32,869 bases of DNA from DATBDE01 sp036270095 (GTDB taxonomy: Bacteria > Actinomycetota > Thermoleophilia > Solirubrobacterales > Solirubrobacteraceae). This document shows positions 16,503 through 26,333 of this stretch, piece by piece (the stretch's first letter is position 1; the number at the start of each line of letters is the position of its first letter). The stretch lies in NCBI GenBank assembly GCA_036270095.1, contig DATBDE010000025.1:1-32869 (forward strand), in the 5' to 3' direction. The position numbers and the translations under genes were made by a program. A model generated the notes under the pieces. It searched no databases. It had not been told where the DNA came from and saw only the letters and a list, made by a program, of their open reading frames with translations.

Positions 16503-16640
16503 CCAGCTCTAATCGACGCACGTTGTCCCCATCTGGGCGGCGGATGCGCTCGATCGCGTTCGCGTGCGTCGGATGCCCGTAGAGCTTGACGATGAGAGTG
16601 CCGTCGTCGCTGTGGCGAGCCGATTCGATCGTGCCTGCCG
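16485..16640 (-). pseudogene. C-terminal remnant of a tyrosine recombinase
   Basis: On the minus strand HSDDGTLIVKLYGHPTHANA then IERIRR resembles the end of phage-type tyrosine integrases, where L-G-H-S-D is followed by the nucleophile tyrosine in Y-[GA]-H (here codon 16581-16579). In the frame as written the residues before HSDD are SAR; restoring one G would give RLGHSDDG, the expected motif, so it is frameshifted as well as truncated: no HxxR box or core-binding domain can be found upstream. Only the last 50 or so codons survive. A short tandem repeat lies at its 3' end. Confidence 0.45.
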
Positions 16641-16889
16641 AAACGCTGTTGCCAACTCGGGATTCACAGGCGAGCCTCGACGATGGGCAACCGTCTTTCA
16701 CCCCGGCCAGCAGACTCCCGCTTTGGCCGGACGTTGCGCCCGACATCAGCACAGAGGCGACGCTCTATGCTCGATCGGCGCCATCGGGCCTGGGTCGGAA
16801 ACCCCGCCCGTTTGTCGAGCTACTTCGGCTAGGTCAGCCGTTGATCGCCGCGGCTGATGGGACGGTGGTGAACCGGTAAATGCTGCCCT
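16641..16889. other. Apparently non-coding gap before the trehalose operon's end
   Basis: Between the recombinase remnant and the 3' end of treY I see no gene with recognisable homology. Open frames on both strands here are short and of unusual composition. No clear hairpin with a U-tract follows the treY stop. Confidence 0.5.
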
Positions 16890-18884
16890 TCAGTGGCGCT
16901 CGAGCAGCGCGACGTTCCAGCCCGGCAGGGCGATCTGGTCGAGCGGGGTCGAGCCGCGGAGCTCCACCTCCGCGTCGGTCAGCACGTTGCGCCACAGACC
17001 CGCTGTCCCCGGGGGCAGAGCGAGCCGGGTGTCGTCGCAATCGCGGAGAGCGGTGGCAGCAAGGACGTCCGCCCCGCGCAAGTACGCGCAGCACGCCTCG
17101 CCCGCCTCGACCGCCCGGTAACCATCGGCAAACGCCCGGGGTCGCCGGGCCCGCAGCGCCAACCCGCGCTCGATGACGAACAGCTTCACGGTCTCGGGCG
17201 TCGGCTCAGCTCCGCCGCGCAGCTCGGCCAGCGCGGCGCGGTGCCGGTTCCATTCGATGGGGCGGCGGTTGTCCGGGTCGACCAGCGACAGTGCCCACAG
17301 CTCGTCGCCCTGGTAGATGTCGGGCACGCCGGGGGCAGTGAGCTTCAAGAGCGTCTGGCCCAGAGCGGAACGCTCGCCCGCCCGCGCGAGCCGCTCCGCG
17401 AACGGCGTGAACGCCTCGAGAAATGCGCGGTGCTCGTATAGGCGCCGGCAGTAGGCCACGGCGCTCTCCTCCCAGGCCAGATCCGGGTCGACCCAGTTCG
17501 TGCTCACCTTCGCCTCGCGCAGCGCCTTGACCACGTAGGCCTCGAGCCGCTCCAGTGACAGCGGCCACGCGCCCACGAGCGTCTGGAGGACGAGGTACGC
17601 CTCGTTCACCGATGGCGGCTCGCACAGAGCGAGCCACCGAAGCACGGAAGATCGCCATTCCTCCGCCATCCCTGCCAGTGCGCCGATCCGCGCGCGCACG
17701 TCGCCGCTGCGCTTCGTGTCGTGCGTTTGGGTCACGAGCAGCCCGCGCGGAAACCGGCGCGCTCGCTCGAGGCAGCCGACGTGGAATTGCGCCACCTCGA
17801 TCCCGAACCGCGACGGGTCACCGCCCACCTCGTTCAGCGCCAGCAGCCGGTTATAGCGGTAGAACGCCGTGTCCTCGACGCCCTTCGCCATCACTGCCGG
17901 CGTCGTCTGCTGGAAGCGGGTGACGAACTCATCCGGGGCATGGTCCTCGAGCAACAGCGCCCGCCGTAGGTCGGGAGGCAAGTCGGACACTGCCGATCGG
18001 TCGGCGTCGGTGACGAGCCCCGACCAGGGCTCGACGTAGGTGCGATACACCGGCAGCGATGCAAGCGCGCTGGCCAACGCGGGATGGTTGTGCAGACGCG
18101 CCAGCCGCTCCACCTCGGGCCGGAACGTGCCGGTCACCTGCTCGCGCTTCGCCTCCAGCGCGACTTCGCCGAACGGCCGCCGCTCGCCGGTGAGCTCCCC
18201 GTAGAGCGAGGTGAGGGGATCGGAGCCGGCCCCATCCACGAACAGCGCCTCGGCGTCGTTGAGGAACTCGTAGCCCACCGTGCCCTCCACCGGCCAGTCC
18301 CGCAGCGACTCGCCCGGGTCGAGGATCTTCTCCACCCACACGCGCTCGACCCCCTCCGACCGCAGCCGCCGCAGGTAGCCGGCCGGATCCGCCAGCCCAT
18401 CGGGATGGTCGATCCGCAGCCCGTCGACGACGCCCTCCCGCACCAGCCGGAGCACGAGCTCGTGGGTGGCCGCGAACACCGACGGATCCTCCTGCCGCAC
18501 CCCGGCCAGGTGGTCGATGTCGAAGAAGCGCCGGTGGCGACGAGTCGCCGGGTCGACGTCGAAGAAGCGAGACCGCAGCGACGGATCCGCCCAGTACCGA
18601 TTCTCGTCCACCGCCGCCATGTGGTTGGGAACGACGTCGAGGACCACGCCCAGTCCCGCGCCGGCCAAAGCGCGGAACGCAGACTCGCCGCCGAGCTCGA
18701 CGGAAATCCGTCCCGGGTCGATCACGTCGTAGCCGTGCGGCGACCCCGCGCGAGCCTGGAAGCACGGCGAAAGATACAGATGGCTCACGCCGAGGTCGCG
18801 CAGGTACGGCACGAGTGCCCGGGCCTCATCGAACCCCATGCCGGAGCCGAGCTGGAGGCGGTACGTCGCGCGCAAAGCGGCCAT
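16890..18884 (-). CDS. treY: Maltooligosyltrehalose synthase
   Basis: A 664-residue GH13 enzyme that turns the reducing-end alpha-1,4 link of a maltooligosaccharide into an alpha,alpha-1,1 link, giving maltooligosyltrehalose. Visible: ATYRLQL start, LGVSHLYLSPCFQARAGSPH then GYDV, DVVPNHMA (region I), GVVDGLRIDHPDGLADP with nucleophile Asp159, WVEKIL with Glu185, and QTHDTKRSGDVRAR near the third acid. It is shorter than many family members (700 or more), without a visible break. The ATG at 18884 shares one base with the stop of glgX (TGATG), so it is translationally coupled and the last gene of the seven-gene operon. In-frame sequence up to 19001 belongs to the glgX end and is excluded. Confidence 0.95.
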   Translation of the reverse strand: MAALRATYRLQLGSGMGFDEARALVPYLRDLGVSHLYLSPCFQARAGSPHGYDVIDPGRISVELGGESAFRALAGAGLGVVLDVVPNHMAAVDENRYWADPSLRSRFFDVDPATRRHRRFFDIDHLAGVRQEDPSVFAATHELVLRLVREGVVDGLRIDHPDGLADPAGYLRRLRSEGVERVWVEKILDPGESLRDWPVEGTVGYEFLNDAEALFVDGAGSDPLTSLYGELTGERRPFGEVALEAKREQVTGTFRPEVERLARLHNHPALASALASLPVYRTYVEPWSGLVTDADRSAVSDLPPDLRRALLLEDHAPDEFVTRFQQTTPAVMAKGVEDTAFYRYNRLLALNEVGGDPSRFGIEVAQFHVGCLERARRFPRGLLVTQTHDTKRSGDVRARIGALAGMAEEWRSSVLRWLALCEPPSVNEAYLVLQTLVGAWPLSLERLEAYVVKALREAKVSTNWVDPDLAWEESAVAYCRRLYEHRAFLEAFTPFAERLARAGERSALGQTLLKLTAPGVPDIYQGDELWALSLVDPDNRRPIEWNRHRAALAELRGGAEPTPETVKLFVIERGLALRARRPRAFADGYRAVEAGEACCAYLRGADVLAATALRDCDDTRLALPPGTAGLWRNVLTDAEVELRGSTPLDQIALPGWNVALLERH

Positions 18885-21004
18885 CAAGCCCGCCGCAAGA
18901 CCAGCAGTGAGCGATCCGGCAGGCGCACGTCGCCGCGTGCCCGTGCTGTCCACTCGCCTCGCTCGAGCTGTGGCTCCGCCGTCGACAGCTCCAGCGTCCA
19001 CAGCCGCCCGAATCGCCGCGCGGGCAACGTCATCACGACCGCGTCGGCGCTCGCATTGAATAACACGAGGAACGAGTCGTCGCTCACGCGCTCGCCGGTC
19101 ACCGACGGCTCAGCGATCTCCCCGCCATTGAGGAACACGCCGACCACCAGCCCCTCGGGCCGCTCCCAGTCGGAGCGGATCATGCGCCGGCCGTCGGTCC
19201 GGAACCACCAGGCGTCGGGCAGCCCCGAGCCCAGCGGCTGCCCACCCGTCAAGAAGCTGCGCCGATGGAACACCGGATGCCGCCGCCGCACGGCGATGAG
19301 CCGCCGCACGAAGGCCAGCAGGGCGGAAGCCCGCGAATCCATCTCCCACGCGTACCACGACAGCTCGTTGTCCTGGCACCACGCATTGTTGTTCCCGTGC
19401 TGCGTGCGCGACAGCTCGTCGCCGCCGAGCAGCATCGGCACGCCCTGGGACAGGAACAGGGTGGCGAGGAAGTTGCGCTGCTGGCGCTCGCGCAGCGCGT
19501 TCACCGAAGGGTCGTCGGTCTCGCCCTCGACGCCGCAGTTCCAGCTGCGGTTGTCGTCGGATCCGTCGCGGCCGTCCTCGAGGTTGGCCTCGTTGTGCTT
19601 CTCGTTGTAGGAGACGAGGTCGCGCAGCGTGAACCCGTCGTGCGCGGTGACGAAGTTGATCGAGGCGACCGGCCCGCGGCCCTCGCCCTGGTACAGGTCG
19701 CTCGAGCCGGCGAACCGCCGGGCCAGGTCCGCGACTCGGGCGTGGCCGCGCCAAAAGTCGCGCACGTTGTCGCGATAGATGCCATTCCACTCCGTCCACA
19801 GCACCGGGAAGTTCCCCACCTGGTAGCCGCCCGGCCCCACGTCCCATGGCTCCGCGATCAGCTTCACCTGCGAGAGGAGGGGGTCCTGGTGGATCGTGTC
19901 GAAGAACGCCGAGAGCCGATCGACGTCGTAGAACTCACGCGCGAGCGCGGAGGCGAGGTCGAAGCGGAACCCGTCGACGTGGCACTCGAGCACCCAGTAG
20001 CGCAGCGAGTCCATGATCAGCCGCAGCACGCTCGGGTGGACCGGGTTGAGGCTGTTCCCGGTGCCGGTGAAGTCCATGTAGAACCGCGGGTTCTCCGGGA
20101 CCACGCGGTAGTAGGCGCGGTTGTCGACGCCCTTGAACGCCAGCATCGGCCCGAGGTGGTTGCCCTCGGCGGTGTGGTTGTAGACGACGTCGAGGATCAC
20201 CTCGATGCCGGCGCGGTGGAGTGCCTTGACCATCCCCTTGAACTCGCGCACCTGCTCGCCGCGAGTGCCGGTCGCCGCATACGCCGCGTGGGGTGCGAAG
20301 TAGCCGATCGAGCTGTAGCCCCAGTAGTTGCTCAGTCCCTTCGCGACGATGAAGCTCTCGTCGACGATGTGGTGAACCGGCATCAGCTCCACCGCTGTCA
20401 CCCCGAGCGACTGCAGGTACGCAATCGCCTCGTCGGACGCCAGCGCCGCGTACGTGCCGCGCAGGCCCTCGCGGATGTCCGGCCCGCGCGCGGTGAAGCC
20501 CTTCACGTGGGTCTCGTAGATCACTGTCTCCGACCAGGGCGTCTCGGGGCGTCGGTCGCCATCCCACTCGAACGAGGGATCGACGATCACGCTCCGCGGC
20601 ACGGCGTCGGCCGAGTCCTCGTCGTCCGGCTCGAGGTCGGCGGTGTCGGTGCCGTCGGCGACGTATGGGAACACGTTGGCGGCCTCCCACCGCACCGGCC
20701 CGTCGATGGCCTTGGCATACGGGTCGACCAGGAGCTTGGCGGGATTAAAGCGGTCGCCCTCCTCGGGCTCGTAGCGCCCGTACACGCGGTAGCCGTAGCG
20801 CTGGCCCGGCCCCACGCCGGGCAGGTAGCAGTGCCAGTTGTGGGCCGTGCGCTCGCGCACCGCCACGCGCGTTTCGTGCCCTTCGTCGTCGAACAGGCAC
20901 AGCTCGACCCGCTCGGCGTGCTCGGAGAAGAGCGAGAAGTTCGTGCCCGCACCATCCCAGGTGGGACCGAGCGGGAACGGCCGCCCCGGCCACGCGTCCG
21001 TCAT
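18884..21004 (-). CDS. glgX: Glycogen debranching enzyme (isoamylase type)
   Basis: A 706-residue GH13 isoamylase that cuts alpha-1,6 branches of glycogen-like glucan, supplying linear maltooligosaccharides to TreY. An N-terminal CBM48-type domain (PLGPTWDGAGTNFSLFSEHA) precedes the barrel: ETHVKGFT, DVVYNHTAEG (region I), VDGFRFDLAS with Asp349, LIAEPWDVGPGGYQVGNFP with Glu385, and TAHDGFTL with Asp456. The NEANLEDGRDG and LSRTQHGNNNAWCQDN segments are typical of GlgX/TreX. The ATG at 21004 overlaps the treZ stop by 4 nt (ATGA), and its own stop overlaps treY. Lying between treZ and treY it would be called treX in trehalose-centred naming. Confidence 0.96.
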   Translation of the reverse strand: MTDAWPGRPFPLGPTWDGAGTNFSLFSEHAERVELCLFDDEGHETRVAVRERTAHNWHCYLPGVGPGQRYGYRVYGRYEPEEGDRFNPAKLLVDPYAKAIDGPVRWEAANVFPYVADGTDTADLEPDDEDSADAVPRSVIVDPSFEWDGDRRPETPWSETVIYETHVKGFTARGPDIREGLRGTYAALASDEAIAYLQSLGVTAVELMPVHHIVDESFIVAKGLSNYWGYSSIGYFAPHAAYAATGTRGEQVREFKGMVKALHRAGIEVILDVVYNHTAEGNHLGPMLAFKGVDNRAYYRVVPENPRFYMDFTGTGNSLNPVHPSVLRLIMDSLRYWVLECHVDGFRFDLASALAREFYDVDRLSAFFDTIHQDPLLSQVKLIAEPWDVGPGGYQVGNFPVLWTEWNGIYRDNVRDFWRGHARVADLARRFAGSSDLYQGEGRGPVASINFVTAHDGFTLRDLVSYNEKHNEANLEDGRDGSDDNRSWNCGVEGETDDPSVNALRERQQRNFLATLFLSQGVPMLLGGDELSRTQHGNNNAWCQDNELSWYAWEMDSRASALLAFVRRLIAVRRRHPVFHRRSFLTGGQPLGSGLPDAWWFRTDGRRMIRSDWERPEGLVVGVFLNGGEIAEPSVTGERVSDDSFLVLFNASADAVVMTLPARRFGRLWTLELSTAEPQLERGEWTARARGDVRLPDRSLLVLRRA

Positions 21005-22731
21005 CGCACCACGACCCCCCCGAGCGGCGGCAGCTGCACGTGCCCGTCGGCAACTGCCGTCTCCTCGTGCGTGGCGAGCACGACCGCGCCGCCCGACACC
21101 GGCACGCGCCCCCGCCGCCCCGCGAAGTTGCAGGCAAGCTCGAAAGCTCCCCGGCGCACGCGCAGCCAGCGCGCGTCCTCGTCGAAGTCGACGTCCGTCG
21201 CCTCGCGCGGAAGCTCGCGGCGCGCTCGCAACAGCGTCCGATACAGCGCGGCCAAGTCCGCGTCGACGCGCCGCGTGAGCTTCGACCGCAAGAACACCGC
21301 GACCGCCTGTGGGTCCGGCACCTCCTCCCCCGCGAACGCCGCGAAGTGGGCGAACTCGTTGCGGCGGCCCTCACGCGTGGCGCGCGCGATGCGCCGCTCG
21401 ATGTGATCGGTGAAGAACTGGAATGGCGCCTCCTCCCCGTACTCCTCGCCCATGAACAGCAGCGGCGTGAACGGCGAGAGCAGCACGCAGAACGCCGCCA
21501 GCGGGCGCGCCTCGCGGGGCATGCGGTCGCCGAAGGCGCGGTTGCCGACCTGGTCGTGGTTCTGCGAGAAGACGACGAACTGCTCCGGCGGCCGGTCACC
21601 GGCCGGCGCCCCCACCCGCCGCTCGCGCACCTCAGACCAGCGGCCGTCGTACACGAACGGCCTCCCGAACGCCTTGGCCAGGTCGGCCACGCGACCGAAG
21701 TCGCGGTAATAGCCCTCGCGCTCGTCGGTGAGGAGCGCGCGCAGCGCGTGGTGGAAGTCGTCGGCCCACTGGGCGTCGAGCCCGAGCCCGCCGACCGCTG
21801 GCGGACGGAGCAGGCGCGGATCGTTGCGGTTGCTCTCGGCGATCACGAGCGCGCCGGGCCGCGCGGCACGCACCCGATCCGCCAGCTCCTCGAGCACGTG
21901 CCGGGGTCCCGCGTCGAGGATCGCGTGCACGGCGTCGAGCCGGAGGCCGTCGACGTGGTAGTCGCGCACCCACCGGCACGCGTTCTGGATCGCCCACTCG
22001 CGCACGCCGTCGCAGCCCGCGTCGTCGTAGTTGATCGCCTTGCCCCAGTCGGTGTCGTAGCGGTCGGCGAAGTAAGGACCGAACGCCTTGAGCGCCCTCA
22101 CACCCGAGGCGCCGACATGGTTGTAGACGACGTCGAGGATCACCCCGACGCCCTTGGCATGAGCGGCATTCACCAGCCGCTGCAGGCCCTCCGGTCCGCC
22201 GTAGGCGTGGTGCGGCGCTCCCGCGTACACGCCGTCGTAGCCCCAGCCGCGTACGCCGGGGAACTCGGTAACCGGCATCAGCTCGATCGCGGTGACCCCG
22301 AGCGCGCGCAGCTCGTCCAGCCCCGGGATGACCCCCTCGAACGTCCCCTCGGCGCTAAACGTGCCGACATGCAGCTCGTAGACCACGAGCGCATCCAGCG
22401 ACAGACCGGGCCAGCGACTATCGGCCCAGGCGAACGCGCCCGTGTCAACCACCCGCGAGGGCCCGCGCAGCCCGCGCGGCTGGAAGCGCGAGCACGGATC
22501 GGGATAGCGGCGTCCGTCGAGCACGAGAAAGTAGTCGTCGCCCGGCGCGGTGTCGGGAACGACGCCCTCCCACACGCCGTAGCCGGCCGCGGCCAGCGGA
22601 TGGTCGCGCCTGCCCAGGCGCACCGCCACGGCCGCGGGCCGCGGCGCCCAGACGCGGAACTCGACCGCGCCGTCGCACCGCGGGAAGGCACCCAGGGGCC
22701 GCCTGAACGGGTACTCCGGCGCCGTCGCCAA
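21001..22731 (-). CDS. treZ: Malto-oligosyltrehalose trehalohydrolase
   Basis: A 576-residue GH13 enzyme that releases free trehalose from maltooligosyltrehalose made by TreY. N-terminal domain VEFRVWAPRPAAVAVRLG; VVYELHVGTFSAEGTFEGVI, a TreZ signature; ELMPVTEFPGVRGWGYDGV; DVVYNHVG (region I); VDGLRLDAVHAI with Asp266; LVIAESNRNDPRL with Glu299; and FSQNHDQVGNRAFGDR. The only plausible start is TTG at 22731, 6 nt after the glgB stop, since no Met or Val codon stands before the conserved N-terminus. A GAGGA lies 13 nt upstream. The stop overlaps the glgX ATG. Confidence 0.95.
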   Translation of the reverse strand: MATAPEYPFRRPLGAFPRCDGAVEFRVWAPRPAAVAVRLGRRDHPLAAAGYGVWEGVVPDTAPGDDYFLVLDGRRYPDPCSRFQPRGLRGPSRVVDTGAFAWADSRWPGLSLDALVVYELHVGTFSAEGTFEGVIPGLDELRALGVTAIELMPVTEFPGVRGWGYDGVYAGAPHHAYGGPEGLQRLVNAAHAKGVGVILDVVYNHVGASGVRALKAFGPYFADRYDTDWGKAINYDDAGCDGVREWAIQNACRWVRDYHVDGLRLDAVHAILDAGPRHVLEELADRVRAARPGALVIAESNRNDPRLLRPPAVGGLGLDAQWADDFHHALRALLTDEREGYYRDFGRVADLAKAFGRPFVYDGRWSEVRERRVGAPAGDRPPEQFVVFSQNHDQVGNRAFGDRMPREARPLAAFCVLLSPFTPLLFMGEEYGEEAPFQFFTDHIERRIARATREGRRNEFAHFAAFAGEEVPDPQAVAVFLRSKLTRRVDADLAALYRTLLRARRELPREATDVDFDEDARWLRVRRGAFELACNFAGRRGRVPVSGGAVVLATHEETAVADGHVQLPPLGGVVVR

Positions 22732-22737
22732 CGCGCG

Positions 22738-24921
22738 TCAGGCGTCCTCGGGAACCAGCCAGACGACGCCCAGCGGCGGCAGCGTGACCGCCGCTGAGAA
22801 CGGCTGCTCGTGCCACGGGATCGCCTCGGCCTCGACACCCCCGAGGTTGCCCGTGTTCGACCCGCCGTAGAGCTCCGAGTCGGTGTTGAGCGCCTCACGC
22901 CATCGTCCCGACCGCGGCAGCCCCAACCTGTAGCCCTCGCACGGCACGGGCGACAGGTTGGCCGCGCACACGAGCACCCGCCGCCCCCCGCGCGAGGCGC
23001 GCGCGAACGCCAGCACGTTCGCCTCGGCGTCGTTGGCCTCCAGCCACCAGAAGCCGGCCGCGTCGAAGTCCTGCTCGTAGAGCGCCGGCTCGGCCCCCAT
23101 CGCGTGGTTGAGGTCGCGCACGAGCGCCTGCACGCCGGAGTTCTCCCGGCTTTCGAGCAGGTGCCAGTCGAGCGAGCGCTCGTGGCTCCACTCGGCCTCC
23201 TGCGCCAGCTCGCCGCCCATGAACAGCAGCTTCTTCCCCGGATGCGCCCACATGTAGCCGTAGAGCGCGCGCAGGTTGGCGAGCTTCTGCCACCGGTCGC
23301 CGGCCATCTTGCCGTAGAGCGAGCCCTTGCCGTGCACGACCTCGTCGTGCGAGAGCGGCAGCACGAAGTTCTCGGTGAAGGCGTACATGAGGCTGAACGC
23401 GAGCTGGTGGTGGTGAAACCGGCGGTAGAGGGGGTCGCGCTGAAAGTAGTCCAGCGTGTCGTGCATCCACCCCATGTTCCACTTGAAACCAAAACCGAGG
23501 CCCCCCAGGTAGGTGGGCCGCGAGACCCCCGGCCACGCGGTGGACTCCTCCGCCACCGACAGCACGCCGGGCTCTCGCCGATGGAGCACCTCGTTGAGCT
23601 CCTGGAGGAACCGGACCGCGTCGAGGTCCTCGTTGCCACCGAACTCGTTCGGTACCCACGCGCCCTCGGGACGCGAGTAGTCCAGGTAGAGCATCGACGC
23701 GACCGCGTCGACGCGGATCCCATCCGCGTGGTACTCGCGCGGCCAGAACAGCGCGCTGCCGAGCAGGAAGTTGCGGACCTCGTTGCGCGCGTAGTTGAAG
23801 ATCAACGTGCCCCACTCGGGGTGGGCGCCGCGGCGCGGGTCCTCGTGCTCGTACAGCGCGCTGCCGTCGAAGCGCGCCAGCGCCCAGTCGTCACGCGGGA
23901 AGTGGGCCGGGACCCAGTCGAGGATCACGCCAACGCCGGCCTGGTGGAGGCAGTCGACGAACGCACGGAAGTCATCGGGGCTGCCGAAGCGCGCGGTGGG
24001 GGCAAAGTAGCTCGTGACCTGGTAGCCCCACGAGCCCGAGAACGGATGCTCCATGACCGGCAGCAGCTCGACATGGGTGAAGCCGAGGTCGGTGACGTAG
24101 GCGGCGAGCTCGTCGGCCAGCTCCACGTAGGTGAGTGAACGGTTGCCTTCCAGCGGGTTCAGGCGCCACGAGCCCAGATGCACCTCGTAGATCGACACCG
24201 GCTCGTCGTAGGGCTCGGAGGCGCGGCGCCGCTCCATCCACGCGGCGTCGCCCCAGCGGTGGCGGGGACGGTGGATGACCGAGTCGGTGCGCGGCGGCAC
24301 CTGCGTCGCGAAGGCGATCGGGTCGGCCTTCAGCCTCATCTCACCCGATTGAGTGAGGATCTCGAACTTGTACGCCGCCCCCTCCTGCACGCCGGGGATG
24401 AAAATCTCCCAGATCCCCGATGCCCCCAGCGAGCGCATGGGATGCAGCCGCCCGTCCCAGCTGTTGAAGTCGCCCACCGCGCTCACCGCCCGCGCGGCGG
24501 GCGCCCAGACCGCGAACGACGTGCCCACGATGCCGTCGATCTCGCGCACGTGGGCCCCGAGCCGCTCGTACAGCTCCTCGTGGCGGCCCTCGCCGACGAG
24601 GTGGAGGTCGACCTCGTCGATGGTGGGCGGGAAGGCGTATGGGTCTTGGAGGACGAACGTGTTCCCGTCGGGGTAGCGCACCTCGAGGTCGTAGCGGACC
24701 GGGAAGTCGGCGCTCCGCAGCGTGCCCTCGAAGAGCCCGGCCGGGTGGCGCCGCTCGAGCTCCACCGGCTCGCCGCCGTTGGGCCGAGCGCGCACCTGCG
24801 CGGCAGCGGGCCGAAACGCGCGCACGACGATGCCGCCGTCGGAGCGATGCGCGCCGAGCACGTGGTGGGGATCGGCGTGCTCGCGCCGGACGACGAGCTC
24901 GATCTCGGCGTCGAGCGTCAC
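22738..24921 (-). CDS. glgB: 1,4-alpha-glucan branching enzyme
   Basis: A 727-residue GH13 enzyme that transfers alpha-1,4 chains to the 6-position to make branched glucan, here acting on the linear polymer built by GlgE. Two N-terminal CBM48-like domains (HHVLGAHRSDGGIVVRAFRP; TSFAVWAPAARAVSAVGDFN) come before the barrel: ELLPVMEHPFSGSWGYQVTS, DWVPAHFPRDDW, GIRVDAVASMLYLDYSR with Asp405, SVAEESTAWPGVSRP with Glu458, and LPLSHDEVVHGKGSL. The length equals that of the usual bacterial enzyme. It starts with GTG overlapping the mak stop by 4 nt (GTGA), and treZ begins 6 nt after its stop. Confidence 0.97.
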   Translation of the reverse strand: MTLDAEIELVVRREHADPHHVLGAHRSDGGIVVRAFRPAAAQVRARPNGGEPVELERRHPAGLFEGTLRSADFPVRYDLEVRYPDGNTFVLQDPYAFPPTIDEVDLHLVGEGRHEELYERLGAHVREIDGIVGTSFAVWAPAARAVSAVGDFNSWDGRLHPMRSLGASGIWEIFIPGVQEGAAYKFEILTQSGEMRLKADPIAFATQVPPRTDSVIHRPRHRWGDAAWMERRRASEPYDEPVSIYEVHLGSWRLNPLEGNRSLTYVELADELAAYVTDLGFTHVELLPVMEHPFSGSWGYQVTSYFAPTARFGSPDDFRAFVDCLHQAGVGVILDWVPAHFPRDDWALARFDGSALYEHEDPRRGAHPEWGTLIFNYARNEVRNFLLGSALFWPREYHADGIRVDAVASMLYLDYSRPEGAWVPNEFGGNEDLDAVRFLQELNEVLHRREPGVLSVAEESTAWPGVSRPTYLGGLGFGFKWNMGWMHDTLDYFQRDPLYRRFHHHQLAFSLMYAFTENFVLPLSHDEVVHGKGSLYGKMAGDRWQKLANLRALYGYMWAHPGKKLLFMGGELAQEAEWSHERSLDWHLLESRENSGVQALVRDLNHAMGAEPALYEQDFDAAGFWWLEANDAEANVLAFARASRGGRRVLVCAANLSPVPCEGYRLGLPRSGRWREALNTDSELYGGSNTGNLGGVEAEAIPWHEQPFSAAVTLPPLGVVWLVPEDA

Positions 24922-26333
24922 GTCGCCGGGACCTCGAGCAGACGCAGGATCCCGGCCACCGGGATCCGGACCCAGTCGGGCCGGTTGTTGAGCTCGTAGC
25001 GCAGCTCGTAGACCGCCTTCTCCAGCTCGAACAGCGAAAGCAGCCGCTCGATGCCGTGAACGCCGGCCGGCAGCAGCGACGAGTCGACCGTCTCGAGGTA
25101 GCCGGTCAGGAACTCCTCGCGCGCGCGCGCCTCCCAGGCCTCAGGCGGAGCGACGCCGCGCAGGATCTCCGACGCGGAGGCGGCGTACGCGAACGACCGC
25201 ATCATCCCCGCCACGTCCCGCAGGGGCGAGCGCTTGCGCCGGCGCTCGGGCAGGGTGCGCGCCGGCTCGCCCTCGAAGTCCAGTATGACCCAGCCGCGCG
25301 CAGCGAGCATGGTCTGCCCGAGGTGGTAGTCGCCGTGGGTGCGGATGACCTTGCCGGCACTGCCGAGGTGCGTGAGCGTGCGAAGCTGCTCGCGCACCTC
25401 CTCGCCCCGGCCCACGATGGCCGCAACCGCCTCGTTGTCGTCGGGGAGGTCGACGAAGATGCGCTCGATCTGCTCGTCGACCGTGGCGTTGAGTAGCCCG
25501 AGCGACTCCGCGCTCGGCTCCTCGGGCGCGAACGCGGGGTCGGTGGCCTCCGACCCGAGCACGCTGTGCAGCTCCCCCGTGGTCCGCCCGAGCGGGTTCA
25601 GCCGCGACAGGAACGCGTCGGGGTCGGTGGACAGCTCGTCGAGCGCCAGCTCCCACCCGTCGCGGCCGGACGGCAGGAACTCCTGCAGCACGCCAAGGGT
25701 CGCGTCCATCACGCGGCCGACGTACTCGTACCAGCCGACCAGCGCCGGGATGCTACGGAACCCGCGCTCGGTGAGGAAGCGCAGCAGCTCCAGCTCGGGG
25801 TTGATGCCGGCCTCGACGCGTCGGTAGAGCTTGAGCGCGAGCGCTTCGCCGAACACGACCGAGCTGTTGGATTGCTCGGCCCCCATCGGCCGGGCCGGCA
25901 CGCGCGCGCCCGGGTCGGACACGCCGTCGACCCAGTGGAACTCGCTCACCGCGTCCTGCGACCTCACCCGCGCGTCGACCCGCATCAGCCCCAGCAGGGC
26001 GTGGCCCTGGGCCGGGTCGGCGAGCGCGTCGTACAGGGTGAGGCCGTCGGCCTCCGCGATCACGCCCTTGGTCCAGCCCTCCGAGGCCGGCCGCAGGCCG
26101 ATCGGCAGCTGGTAGACCTCGTGCGTGCCGGGGCCGAACCGCGCCTCGACCAGCACGGCGGCCAGCAGCGGCGGCGCGAGCCGCAGGGGAACGACGTCGA
26201 GGACGCCGAGGTGCACGACCTGGCGCGCCTTGGAGCCGAACCACCGCTGCGCCACGACGTACTCGGCCAGCGCCTCCTCGTCGAGGAGCGGCAGCTCGCC
26301 CCGGCGCAGGGCGTCGCGCACGTCAGCGGGCAT
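24918..26333 (-). CDS. mak: Maltokinase
   Basis: A 471-residue ATP-dependent kinase (also called Pep2) that phosphorylates maltose from TreS to alpha-maltose-1-phosphate, the GlgE donor. It has the N-terminal cap region (YVVAQRWFGSKARQV), the kinase-like core and the aminoglycoside-phosphotransferase-type catalytic loop THGDYHLGQTM (H333, D335, H337) followed by LDFEGEPARTLPERRRKRSP with the metal-binding Asp352. I placed the start at ATG 26333, downstream of GAGGAGG; ATG 26345 in the same frame is possible but lies directly against that sequence. Either way it overlaps the treS end by 11-23 nt. Its stop overlaps the glgB GTG. Confidence 0.95.
   Translation of the reverse strand: MPADVRDALRRGELPLLDEEALAEYVVAQRWFGSKARQVVHLGVLDVVPLRLAPPLLAAVLVEARFGPGTHEVYQLPIGLRPASEGWTKGVIAEADGLTLYDALADPAQGHALLGLMRVDARVRSQDAVSEFHWVDGVSDPGARVPARPMGAEQSNSSVVFGEALALKLYRRVEAGINPELELLRFLTERGFRSIPALVGWYEYVGRVMDATLGVLQEFLPSGRDGWELALDELSTDPDAFLSRLNPLGRTTGELHSVLGSEATDPAFAPEEPSAESLGLLNATVDEQIERIFVDLPDDNEAVAAIVGRGEEVREQLRTLTHLGSAGKVIRTHGDYHLGQTMLAARGWVILDFEGEPARTLPERRRKRSPLRDVAGMMRSFAYAASASEILRGVAPPEAWEARAREEFLTGYLETVDSSLLPAGVHGIERLLSLFELEKAVYELRYELNNRPDWVRIPVAGILRLLEVPAT

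Noticed and set aside
16564..16879. Two overlapping plus-strand open frames of about 97 codons
   Set aside because: No ribosome site or recognisable content; they lie antisense to the recombinase remnant.
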